A stretch of 64,000 nucleotides of DNA, taken from assembly GCF_001305295.1 (NCBI RefSeq), contig NZ_LJSI01000026.1, forward strand, positions 62,001 to 126,000. Reading direction: 5' to 3'. This document shows, in pieces, positions 27,829-35,993 of the stretch. The notes under the pieces are model-generated. The model made no database searches, was not told the origin of the DNA, and saw nothing but the letters and a program-made list of their open reading frames with translations. A program made the translations under genes and the position numbers. Every line of letters begins with the position of its first letter. Within the stretch, counting starts at the first letter, position 1. This DNA comes from Neptunomonas antarctica. Lineage in GTDB: Bacteria; Pseudomonadota; Gammaproteobacteria; Pseudomonadales; Balneatricaceae.

Positions 27829-29625
27829 ATGGAATGGACATCAGCATTCCCAGCCCTCACTCCTACCACCAAACAGCTACTCGTGCTGAGCCAGTGGTCT
27901 GGGGCAAATAACAACATTGGACTAGACACCTCCTTAGATTGGAAGAGTGATTTATGCGGCAACTGGCTACGGGGGGTGCAGCAGCAGTATCGACGACTGA
28001 ATACGCTAAACCAGGCACTACCCAAAAACTCGATAGTGGCACTGAGTGCCGGGATGACACAGCAATGGATGCAAAGCTTCGTATTCGAACCTATTAGAGA
28101 TAAGGCACAGCAAGCAGTATTAAAGCACACCGATCCGGACCTGTTTCAACAAAGAAATATCGATATAGAAACTCAGTATGCAGAGCTAACCGGAGAGCTT
28201 TGCCAGCAGTGCTTTGAGGATAATAAATTCTCCGCTGTCCGGGCGGCCAGAATATTCACTGATCCACTGCAAAGCCAACAGTTCTACTTCCGTCTGGCCA
28301 AAATGTCTGCGTTGGAATATCAATACAATAGCCTCGGCCTGACTCGTCTAACAGCACAAAAAGAGCTACTGACCAGTCTGCTTATATTAATTACCGGCAC
28401 TCCGGCTACCGATCCACAACCCTATCGACACTATGACGACAACAACCAACCTCTCGATAGCTTTAACGAATATCTGGCTAAATGCCAACTACGACTAGAA
28501 ACACTGAATCAGCTACACGCTTTTGATCCCGTATACTTTAGCGAGCACTCCCCAGCAGCGACGCTAGGCTGCTGTGATTTCAGCGTTGTCCGACATTCAT
28601 CATGGCAGGGAGTACAGCTACGCTACTATCCCTGCCAACAGAAAATCGCTGATAAAAATCCTATTATCTATCTCAGTAGCCCTTTAATAAATCGTGCTGA
28701 GATTTTTGATCTGGCTCCGGGAAAATCAGTCATTGAAGGCCTGCTATCCAACGGATATCACGTTTATCTGGTCGATTATAGCCAAGCAGGCGATCAAGAC
28801 ACTGGCCAGGGACTCGATTTTTTTGGAAAACAAATTCATGATCGCTATCTGGATCTGGTACTGCAAGCTCATCCCAAACAACAGATCCACGCGATGGGTT
28901 ACTGCATGGGCGGCACCCTATTTCTGGCCTATCTGGCTCGACGGGCCGAAGAGCGCCAGGCACATGGACTGCCGATGGACATTACCAAGTTGGTACTGAT
29001 GGCCACACCGGTCTTGTTTGATGATGCTAACAGCGGCCATGGCCCTATGCGGGATCTGATCCGCAACAGCTATGATGCAGAGATGATTAGCCAGATGTTT
29101 GATGGCGTCAACATCCCACCGCAGCTTATCGAAGCGGGTATGCACAAGATCCAACCCGGTATCCGCTATACTATCAGCCGTGGTTTCTACGAACGGGCCT
29201 CCTTCGAAGGCGCGATTGAAGACGCTGCGCCCTTCCTCAACTGGCTCAGCCACGGTACTCGCTTTCCGGTAAGAGCCCACCAGGAGTGGATCGAAAACAT
29301 ATTTACTAATAATCAAATATGGAAAGGCGAGTACTGTTTATCTTCAAGTATCCCGGCATTGGATGGTAAGCCTGTCAACATGCATGCGTTAACCCGCGCG
29401 GGCGTCCAGATAATGGATTACCGGGGGCTGCGTGACCCTATCTCTCCTGCCGGTTCATGCATTGCTAGTGAAACATGGGGAGTCGATCATGGTGGTAACA
29501 GTCAAACCACTGACGGCTTGAACCGAACCATCGAAAAGAACATCGGTCATATCTTTGTCGTTAGTCGTAAACTGCTGGCTGAATATTTAGAGCATGCCCT
29601 CCATTTCTATCAATCGAAAGGTTAG
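27829..29625 (+). CDS. phaC: Poly(3-hydroxyalkanoate) synthase (PhaC family)
   Basis: 598 residues. The lipase-like box GYCMGGTL contains the nucleophile Cys359; the region SSPLINRAEIFDLAPGKSVIEGLL...GYHVYLVDY is the PhaC entry to the alpha/beta hydrolase core; an Asp in MDYRGLRDPISPAGS and a His in KNIGHIFVVS fit the remaining triad. PhaC polymerises 3-hydroxyacyl-CoA into granules. The N-terminal third is divergent from class I/II enzymes and the gene stands alone without phaA, phaB, phasin or phaZ, so class and activity are uncertain. GAGG precedes ATG. Confidence 0.8.
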   Translation: MEWTSAFPALTPTTKQLLVLSQWSGANNNIGLDTSLDWKSDLCGNWLRGVQQQYRRLNTLNQALPKNSIVALSAGMTQQWMQSFVFEPIRDKAQQAVLKHTDPDLFQQRNIDIETQYAELTGELCQQCFEDNKFSAVRAARIFTDPLQSQQFYFRLAKMSALEYQYNSLGLTRLTAQKELLTSLLILITGTPATDPQPYRHYDDNNQPLDSFNEYLAKCQLRLETLNQLHAFDPVYFSEHSPAATLGCCDFSVVRHSSWQGVQLRYYPCQQKIADKNPIIYLSSPLINRAEIFDLAPGKSVIEGLLSNGYHVYLVDYSQAGDQDTGQGLDFFGKQIHDRYLDLVLQAHPKQQIHAMGYCMGGTLFLAYLARRAEERQAHGLPMDITKLVLMATPVLFDDANSGHGPMRDLIRNSYDAEMISQMFDGVNIPPQLIEAGMHKIQPGIRYTISRGFYERASFEGAIEDAAPFLNWLSHGTRFPVRAHQEWIENIFTNNQIWKGEYCLSSSIPALDGKPVNMHALTRAGVQIMDYRGLRDPISPAGSCIASETWGVDHGGNSQTTDGLNRTIEKNIGHIFVVSRKLLAEYLEHALHFYQSKG

Positions 29626-29949
29626 GTTTTATATTTGACTGGCAATGCATACCTTATGGCTTTCCAGCCAAGCCATAAGTGCGAGTTACGAGATCGATGA
29701 ACGTATTCCGCGCCGTAGAGTATTGAGTACGCCGGCGTCCCTATCCACACAGAGCACTTTTGGTAAACCCATACTATAATACAGCCTCGCTTCATCTCAT
29801 TATGCTTAGTCCGTCAAAAAAGGACGTTATAACCTACTCCAAATCTGAAATTCACTTCCACGCCAAAAATTTTTGATTCAGAGGCTATAATTATAATTAC
29901 AGCTCTAAAGAATCATGAATTCCTAAATACTCGCAACATGGAGAATAAG
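29626..29949. other. Intergenic, promoter region of the H-NOX operon
   Basis: No gene seen. A 9-bp stem CTTATGGCT / AGCCATAAG with a 9-base loop at 29653-29679 lies 30 bases after the phaC stop but has no T-run; it may be a weak terminator of phaC. Confidence 0.45.
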
Positions 29950-30492
29950 ATGAAAGGGGTCATTTTTAACGTTCTTGAAGAAATGGTAGAAGAGAATTGT
30001 GGTATGGCGGTATGGAACGACATACTAAATCAAGAACTGCCTGAAGGTGGAATCTATACAGCTGGCGAAAGTTACCCTGACGAACAACTCTTCAACCTTG
30101 TCAACGCAGTATGTGCACGCACTAAGCTACCGATGGAAAAAGTTGTTGGCAACTTTGGCGAATTTCTCTTTACGCAACTGGCAGCCCGGCATCCCGTTTT
30201 TCTGGAAAGCCCGGCAGACTTAAAAAGTTTTCTTAAAAGCATAGATTCCGTCATACACGTTGAAGTGAGAAAACTTTACGACAACCCAAACCTTCCCTCA
30301 TTTAAGTACAGTGAGCCTGATCCAGACTTACTGATTATGCAGTATCGATCACCTCGTAAGCTTTGCATACTGGCAGAAGGCTTAATCAGAGGTGCTGCTG
30401 CACATTATGGACAAAGCGTTGAAATCAGCCACCCTATTTGCATACACAGAGGTGCTGATTGGTGTGATCTCCATATAAGGTTCCTCCCATGA
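29950..30492 (+). CDS. H-NOX heme nitric oxide sensor
   Basis: 180 residues beginning MKGVIFN at ATG 29950, the canonical H-NOX start, with GGAG six bases upstream; the ATG at 29938 is discarded. The proximal heme ligand is His103 in SVIHVEVRKLYDNPNLPSF, with Pro116 next to the heme, and the YxSxR propionate motif is Tyr132/Ser134/Arg136 (QYRSPRKL). There is no distal-pocket Tyr evidence for O2 binding, so it should be an NO-selective cytoplasmic sensor. Its stop overlaps the start of a histidine kinase gene (ATGA), so it should regulate that kinase. Confidence 0.93.
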   Translation: MKGVIFNVLEEMVEENCGMAVWNDILNQELPEGGIYTAGESYPDEQLFNLVNAVCARTKLPMEKVVGNFGEFLFTQLAARHPVFLESPADLKSFLKSIDSVIHVEVRKLYDNPNLPSFKYSEPDPDLLIMQYRSPRKLCILAEGLIRGAAAHYGQSVEISHPICIHRGADWCDLHIRFLP

Positions 30493-31445
30493 GCGACAAC
30501 GTAAACCCCTATAAGCAAGCACATACTCGCGAGAAAGCAGCTCGACTAAAAGCTGAGCAGTTGCTGGAAGACAAATCTCGTAAGCTGTTCCAACAAAAAA
30601 TAAAGCTTGAGGAAAGTTACATTAAATTGCGTCAGCAAGAATCAGCGATGCTTCAAAATGAACAGCTTGCGACGCTTGGTACACTATCAGCCGGCATTGC
30701 CCATGAAATTAACAACCCACTCGCTTTCGTGCTGAGTAACATGGAGAGCCTGAATAATTACACAAAGTCCTTCCAGAAATTATTGTTACTAACACAAGAA
30801 TTGATCCAAACAGAGGGCATTAAAGAAACCGAAAAGAGCCTGCTCACTGACCTAATAGAACAAGAAGATCTCGCCTTCATAAATGAAGATGTCGACGAAT
30901 TACTTAAAGATACCAGTGATGGGCTACATAGGGTTCGAAAGATTATTAACAATCTGCGCAGTTTTTCACCCACTCAAAATACCGATAAAGTCGAAACAAA
31001 TTTGCTCAAAGGTCTTAAAAGCACATTGAAACTACTCGACAGCGAGCTGAAAGGCAGCGTCGACCTACAGCTATCTTTGCTACCGCTGCCAAACACTCTC
31101 TGCAATCCAAATGAATTGAATCAAGTATTTTTAAATTTAATACTTAATGCTAAACAAGCAACAGAAGACACGAAAGAAGCTACGATTAAGATTAGTAGTC
31201 ACTACCAAAATGACACTATTTTCATTCGTATTCAGGATAACGGTTGCGGGATGACCGATGAAGTTAAAAAGCAGATATTTATACCCTTTTTCACAACAAA
31301 GCCTATGGATAAAGGTACTGGAATGGGTATGGCTATAGCCTATGGAATCATAGCAAACCATCAGGGAAAAATAATCATAGAGAGCATAGAAGGCTCAGGG
31401 GCAACCTTTGAAATTCAATTACCTGTGATCCAAACAAAGCTATAG
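30489..31445 (+). CDS. hnoK: H-NOX-associated soluble histidine kinase
   Basis: 318 residues, no membrane segment. An N-terminal coiled coil (residues 10-55) precedes the H-box GIAHEINNPLAFV with phospho-acceptor His72. N-box NLILNAKQATED, G1 DNGCGM, F-box FFTTKPMDKGTGMGMAI follow. This is the HnoK type, which is inhibited by NO-bound H-NOX and feeds c-di-GMP or quorum-sensing outputs in Vibrio, Shewanella and relatives. No cognate response regulator (hnoB, hnoC, hnoD) lies nearby, so the output partner must be elsewhere. Four-base overlap with the H-NOX gene implies translational coupling. Confidence 0.9.
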   Translation: MSDNVNPYKQAHTREKAARLKAEQLLEDKSRKLFQQKIKLEESYIKLRQQESAMLQNEQLATLGTLSAGIAHEINNPLAFVLSNMESLNNYTKSFQKLLLLTQELIQTEGIKETEKSLLTDLIEQEDLAFINEDVDELLKDTSDGLHRVRKIINNLRSFSPTQNTDKVETNLLKGLKSTLKLLDSELKGSVDLQLSLLPLPNTLCNPNELNQVFLNLILNAKQATEDTKEATIKISSHYQNDTIFIRIQDNGCGMTDEVKKQIFIPFFTTKPMDKGTGMGMAIAYGIIANHQGKIIIESIEGSGATFEIQLPVIQTKL

Positions 31446-31523
31446 AGCATGAAACAACTAAGCCTTTATTAAAAGACAGTTAGTAACCTTCCGCCAACGA
31501 TCCGCTGAAAGGAACCACATCAA

Positions 31524-32201
31524 ATGCCTACTATATTAATTACCGGCGCAAACCGAGGTATTGGCCTTGCCTTGACGCGATCATACTTACAGGATGGCTG
31601 GCGTGTTTTTGCGGCCAGCCGCAAGCCTGGTGAGTCCTTAGTTAAAGAGGCCGAAGAGGTGACTCTGGACTTAAGCAACCCGGAATCAATCAAAGCACTA
31701 AAGTCACAACTGGCCGGTATCCCCATCGATATTGTCTGGAATAACGCAGGAGTTTACCTGGATAAAAATCAGAATCTCGAACAGCTCGACAACCGCGACT
31801 GGCTACGCTCATTCGAAATCAACTGTATCGCTCCTATCCGTATTGCAGAAGCCTTAGCGGAAAACGTGCGCATGTCGGAGCGAAAAGTAATTGCTTTCAC
31901 CACCAGCAAGATGGCCTCACTCACCGTAAACGGAGCAGGAGCCTACGCCTACCGCTCATCAAAAACGGCTCTTAATATGGCAGTGCGCTGCTTCGCACAA
32001 GACAAAAAATCTCAGGAAATCAGCTGCCTTCTCCTGCACCCAGGTCATGTAAAAACAGATATGGGGGGCCCGGAAGGAGATATCGACATAGCAACCAGCG
32101 TGACAGGCATGCGAAAAGTAGTGGACCAGTTTAACCCCACCTGCCAAGCGGATATGGATAGAGGCTACTTTAATTACGACGGTAGCAGAATCCCCTGGTA
32201 A
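31524..32201 (+). CDS. SDR-family oxidoreductase (C-factor-like)
   Basis: 225 residues, short form of the SDR family. TGANRGIG at 7-14 binds the nucleotide, NNAG is at 73-76, the catalytic pair is Tyr143-x3-Lys147 (YRSSK) and the active-site Ser is replaced or shifted (TTSKMAS). The C-terminal HPGHVKTDMGGPEGDI is typical of C-factor/CsgA-type members. AAGGA precedes ATG. It starts 78 bases after the kinase gene on the same strand and may share its transcript, but a functional link with NO sensing is not evident. Confidence 0.85.
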   Translation: MPTILITGANRGIGLALTRSYLQDGWRVFAASRKPGESLVKEAEEVTLDLSNPESIKALKSQLAGIPIDIVWNNAGVYLDKNQNLEQLDNRDWLRSFEINCIAPIRIAEALAENVRMSERKVIAFTTSKMASLTVNGAGAYAYRSSKTALNMAVRCFAQDKKSQEISCLLLHPGHVKTDMGGPEGDIDIATSVTGMRKVVDQFNPTCQADMDRGYFNYDGSRIPW

Positions 32202-32251
32202 CACGGGCCAACTTTCCGGTAACGGCTAAAGGCCGTCTTATGCTTCCGTGA

Positions 32252-32437
32252 TTAATCTGCGGCCAACAATAATTCGTGACCCACGACTTCCTTGATCAGG
32301 TGATAAGGGATTTTATATTTAGTCCCTTTATATTTGATAACGGCGTAGTCGTAACTCATTTGCAGAATCGTACAGTTAATATGTTTTTCGCCATCAGAAA
32401 CACAGACGATATTAGATTTATGAAGAATAACAGCCAT
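32252..32437 (-). CDS. Small hypothetical protein
   Basis: 61 residues from ATG 32437 (AGG eight bases upstream): MAVILHKSNIVCVSDG, then YDYAVIKYKGTKYKIPYHLIKEVV. Beta-rich, no signal or membrane segment, no family recognised. The open frame extends through an octamer repeat upstream, but that part is not likely to be coding. It overlaps the end of the truncated HipA frame. Function unknown. Confidence 0.5.
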   Translation of the reverse strand: MAVILHKSNIVCVSDGEKHINCTILQMSYDYAVIKYKGTKYKIPYHLIKEVVGHELLLAAD

Positions 32438-32675
32438 TGTAGTACCTATATAAGAGCATAAGAGCATAAGAGCATAAGAGCGTTGTTAATGTGATTTTTA
32501 GCATCGAGAAATTAATAGGATCTAAGGCGAAAGCATCTTTGCGATTCAGATAGGTATGGCCATAAATAAAGCGACATTTACCCGCGCCAATCTGAAGTCT
32601 ACCGGCCACAACAGGCTCACTCTCACCGGGAAGGTCGACAAAAAAATAAGCTTCAGTAATGGCTGGAGTTAGCAT
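32418..32675 (-). pseudogene. hipA: Truncated HipA-family toxin
   Basis: 85 codons. The first ~57 match the N-terminal 'couple_hipA' domain of HipA kinases (FFVDLPGESEPVVAGRLQIGAGKCRFIYGHTYLNRKDAFALDP), then homology stops at INFS and the frame runs through an octamer repeat into an unrelated hydrophobic tail. The entire kinase domain (normally >350 residues) is missing. The gene lies 11 bases downstream of an intact HipB-type antitoxin. A short peptide may still be made, but it cannot have HipA kinase activity. Confidence 0.75.
32451..32482. repeat. Four tandem octamers
   Basis: TAAGAGCA is repeated four times (the last ends in G), exactly at the point where the HipA homology ends. Octamer number changes would shift the frame of the truncated hipA reading through it. 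Confidence 0.85.
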
Positions 32676-32686
32676 AGAGAACCCTA

Positions 32687-33013
32687 TTAAAAATCGTTAT
32701 TCAGTTCTTTCTTGAGCCTGACACGGACAATATTGGAGGCCGAATGATCAAACGCAAGGATATCATCATCAGGAAGGCATGTGTTTTTAATACCGTCTAC
32801 TGCACCGTAGAGAGCGATTAACAACATATAGTTGCCCATAGAAACGCCTGAATCACCAGATTCAATCTTCTGAATCGTAGTGCGAGATAAACCGATGCGC
32901 TCACGCAAATCAGATTGCCGCCAACCCCGGCGTTTTCTGGCCGTCGCAAGATGCTCACCTAATGAGGTAAGGGCACATTCAGCTTCAAAAGGAAGTTTCT
33001 TATTCATGACCAT
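32687..33013 (-). CDS. hipB: HipB-type XRE antitoxin
   Basis: 108 residues with a Cro/C1 helix-turn-helix (LATARKRRGWRQSDLRERIGLSRTTIQKIESGDSGVS, about 22-58) and the acidic-to-basic tail with KKELNNDF seen in HipB proteins paired with the long-type HipA. It normally binds its own promoter and neutralises HipA by complex formation. With hipA truncated it is an orphan repressor. Two starts (33013 and 33007) are possible; no strong ribosome site separates them. Confidence 0.8.
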   Translation of the reverse strand: MVMNKKLPFEAECALTSLGEHLATARKRRGWRQSDLRERIGLSRTTIQKIESGDSGVSMGNYMLLIALYGAVDGIKNTCLPDDDILAFDHSASNIVRVRLKKELNNDF

Positions 33014-33226
33014 AATAATAGTCTTTAAGTCATATAAAGCCTAGAATAAACAACAAACGTGTTGCTCTTGGAAGCTGAATTCGCGTTCTAATCAGCTAAC
33101 ACCACCTTTAACATGTCGTATTGATGCAATAAGTAGTCGATTAGATACCACGAAAAAAGCCCTGGCCCATTATAAGATAATTCAAAGTTTTACAGGCACT
33201 CACTGAATTATTACCCAGGACACCCG

Positions 33227-34420
33227 ATGAACCCACTCACTGCTCATACTGAAATAGCCTCGTTTACGCCCTACCCTATTCACCATCACCCTGTCCGAAT
33301 CCAATTAGGTCAAGAGTCGCTGACGGTTGTATGGGACCATGGCCACCAGAGTGAATATCACTATTTATGGTTGCGCGATAACTGTCACTGCGCTGAATGC
33401 GTTTCAAGCTTAACGAGAGAGCAAGTGTTTGAAATTTGTGATGTGCCTCTTACTATCAAACCACTTAATGCTTATATTTCTGATGATCATAGAATCATTA
33501 TTGAATGGGATTACGCTCAACATACCAGCCAATTTCATCCTGGCTGGTTACTCAGTCATTGTTATAGCGACGTGGCGCTACAAGAAAAAAAGTGGCTGCC
33601 TGAAATCTGGGATAAAGCACGTATTAGCGATGAGTTACCGAGTACCTGCTGTGATTCAATTATGCAAAATGACGCACAGCTTCTCACCTGGTTACGTGAA
33701 CTAAGGGACTATGGTCTGGCGCTTGTCACGAACGTTGACACTAGTCCGAACAGCCTAATCAAGGTTGCCAACCGCATCTCATTCATTCGTGAAACTAACT
33801 TTGGCACCATTTTCAATGTTGAGGCGAAGGCCGATGCCAACAGTACTGCTTATACGGATTTACGTTTACCCTTACATACGGATCTGCCCACACGTGAATT
33901 ACAGCCTGGATTACAGTTTCTGCATTGTTTAGTGAATGATGCAACGGGAGGGGAATCTATTCTTGTCGATGGTTTTAAAATTGCTGACTATATGCGAGAA
34001 AACCACCCACAAGAGTTCCATAGTTTAAGCACTATACCCATGTCTTTTTACAACAAGGACAAAAACTCGGATTATCGCTGCCGAGGCACCGCCATTGTCA
34101 CAGACAGTAATGCTGAAGTAGTAGAAGTTCGCCTGGCCAACTTTCTGCGCGGGCCTATTGATGTCCCTTCACACCAGACAATGGCGCTTTACACCGCCTA
34201 TCGATGTTTTATTCAACTCACGCGCGAAGCAAAATTTCAGTTCTTTCATCGACTCAATGCGGGTGATTTGATTGTTTTTGATAATCGTCGTGTATTGCAT
34301 GCACGTAACGCCTTCGACCTGAAAACGGGGATGCGACATTTACAAGGTTGTTACATCGACCGGGATGAACTGCTATCCCGCATCCGCGTACTGGAAAGAA
34401 ACACCATAATTGATCAATAA
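33227..34420 (+). CDS. Gamma-butyrobetaine hydroxylase-like 2OG-Fe(II) dioxygenase
   Basis: 397 residues in the two-domain form of BBOX1/TMLH enzymes. The N-terminal DUF971-type domain has the zinc cysteines CHCAEC (with a downstream partner), and the C-terminal TauD-like domain has LHTDLP (first His and Asp of the iron triad), and a distal His in RRVLHARNAF with the 2OG-binding Arg downstream in GMRHLQGCYID. The reaction would convert gamma-butyrobetaine to L-carnitine. The gene is convergent with a GlxA-type regulator and eight kb from the carnitine catabolic genes, which together support this role. Confidence 0.85.
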   Translation: MNPLTAHTEIASFTPYPIHHHPVRIQLGQESLTVVWDHGHQSEYHYLWLRDNCHCAECVSSLTREQVFEICDVPLTIKPLNAYISDDHRIIIEWDYAQHTSQFHPGWLLSHCYSDVALQEKKWLPEIWDKARISDELPSTCCDSIMQNDAQLLTWLRELRDYGLALVTNVDTSPNSLIKVANRISFIRETNFGTIFNVEAKADANSTAYTDLRLPLHTDLPTRELQPGLQFLHCLVNDATGGESILVDGFKIADYMRENHPQEFHSLSTIPMSFYNKDKNSDYRCRGTAIVTDSNAEVVEVRLANFLRGPIDVPSHQTMALYTAYRCFIQLTREAKFQFFHRLNAGDLIVFDNRRVLHARNAFDLKTGMRHLQGCYIDRDELLSRIRVLERNTIIDQ

Positions 34421-34458
34421 GATTGACGCATTAGATTGATAAATGAGCACGCGATTTA

Positions 34459-34485
34459 GCATCCGGCTACCCGATCGCCGGATGC
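34459..34485. terminator. Hairpin between convergent genes
   Basis: Perfect 9-bp stem GCATCCGGC / GCCGGATGC with a 9-base loop between the dioxygenase and the regulator stop at 34490. T-rich sequence follows weakly on both sides. Confidence 0.6.
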
Positions 34486-34489
34486 CACT

Positions 34490-35491
34490 TTAATGGATCA
34501 ATGCGCGATATTGGCTTGCTGTGGTACCGTAAAACTCCCGATAACGTCGGCTAAAATGCGCAGTTGAACTAAAGCCGCTCGCTAATGCTATTTCAGCAAT
34601 ACTCAATCCTGAATCCGACAACAAGTAGCGGGCATGCTCTATACGTATCTGTAAATAATAAACTGAAGGGGAGCATTTCAAGTGCTGCAAAAAGAGGCGT
34701 TCTAATTGTCTTATTGAAATAGATAAGGCGTTCGCTAAGTCAGATGCCGTCAGGGGATTTTCAATATTAGCGCCCATTAATTCGAGGGCTCTCAAGATTT
34801 TTGGGTGATGTATATTTAATCGTTTTGACCAACCCATTCTTTGATTATCTGAGCGACTCCTTGTCCCACTTTTAATCAGTTGTTCACACACCAGGATAGC
34901 CAAATCAGCTTGATAATAATCTTCTATAAGATACAAGACCATATCAGTTGCGGCGGTGCCACCCGCGCAGGTTATTCGCTTCCTATCAATCTCGAATAAC
35001 TCACTACTCACATTGAGGTGAGGGTAGCGCTCTTGAAAGGCGGGTTTCGCCTCCCAATGGAGTGTCATATCATAACCTTCCAATAATTTTGCCTTGGCTA
35101 ATAAATAACAGCCAGTGTCTAAAGCACCAATCATACATCCTTGTTTATGTAAGGCGCGCAGCCACTTAATACAGGTTTCACTGATATATTTTTCAGGATT
35201 AAAACTAGCATTGACGAACAAATTACGGGGACTAATACCCATTGTAATATTAAGCGATTGCTGTAACGCCATACCATTACTGGCGAGTACAGCCTCTCCA
35301 TTTTCGCTAAAACATTGCCAACGAAAAAGTACCTTGCCCGCTAAACGGTTGGCGATACGCAAAGGCTCAATAGCAGAGAGCAAGGACACCATGGCATATT
35401 CAGGCAAGAGCAAAAAAGATAAGGTAAACACTCCATCATCATCTGCTATTAACGCGCCAGCCTTGGTTTTTACTAATGAATCAGCGTGCAT
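34490..35491 (-). CDS. GlxA-family AraC-type transcriptional regulator
   Basis: 333 residues: an N-terminal DJ-1/PfpI-like amidotransferase-fold domain (about 20-200, with LFVNASF, GALDTGCYLLAKAKLL and the Cys147-type elbow DTGC) and a C-terminal AraC double helix-turn-helix (ASDLANALSISIRQLERLFLQHLKCSPSVYYL ... IAEIALASGFSSTAHFSRRYREFYG). GlxA-type members include GbdR and CdhR, which sense glycine betaine or carnitine. Position opposite the gamma-butyrobetaine dioxygenase suggests control of that gene; ligand not determinable. Confidence 0.85.
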   Translation of the reverse strand: MHADSLVKTKAGALIADDDGVFTLSFLLLPEYAMVSLLSAIEPLRIANRLAGKVLFRWQCFSENGEAVLASNGMALQQSLNITMGISPRNLFVNASFNPEKYISETCIKWLRALHKQGCMIGALDTGCYLLAKAKLLEGYDMTLHWEAKPAFQERYPHLNVSSELFEIDRKRITCAGGTAATDMVLYLIEDYYQADLAILVCEQLIKSGTRSRSDNQRMGWSKRLNIHHPKILRALELMGANIENPLTASDLANALSISIRQLERLFLQHLKCSPSVYYLQIRIEHARYLLSDSGLSIAEIALASGFSSTAHFSRRYREFYGTTASQYRALIH

Positions 35492-35519
35492 TCCCTTTCC
35501 TTAAAAAAATACGACATAC

Positions 35520-35760
35520 TCAAATTTTTCTACCCCAGTAAACAGGGATTTTGAAACACTCAGCATAATAGTCAATGAATACCAAGGCCATCAGTGCAGG
35601 CATCTCTGACCGCCTCACCGTTATCGGTGCGAAAACTACCTGTAGCTTTAATTATCTTTTGTCCATGGGCGGTATCAAAGGTCCAGTGCTCTAATCCCAT
35701 CAGGCGAACACAAGGATGATTCACCAGATCGCTACGGACACCAAACCGACCCTGACACAT
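35520..35760 (-). pseudogene. LysR-type regulator remnant with internal deletion
   Basis: One frame (35572-35760) reads GRFGVRSDLVNHPC...WTFDTAHG...GSFRTDNGEAVRDACTDGLGI, the middle of a LysR effector domain. At GLGI the frame shifts and continues as FIDYYAECFKIPVYWGRKI followed by a stop at 35520, which is a LysR C-terminus. About 60 residues between the two blocks, and the whole DNA-binding part, are missing. Related to the remnant at 27551-27715. Confidence 0.65.
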
Positions 35761-35993
35761 TCTACGGGGCGTGGGCTAACGCAGCCAACCCCCTCTTAGC
35801 AATTTACGCGGATGCAAACCAGATACTTACAACAACCCGGCTCACATTCCTCAATTGCTCAAAATCTTGAGAGCGTTTGCTGAACACTCACGAAAAACCG
35901 TATAGATACGAAGATGGTTGCCTCTCTGAACCGAATCAATGATAACCTTCCCTCTATTATCCTAACAGCACCCAAAATCGAGGTGTAAGTCCT

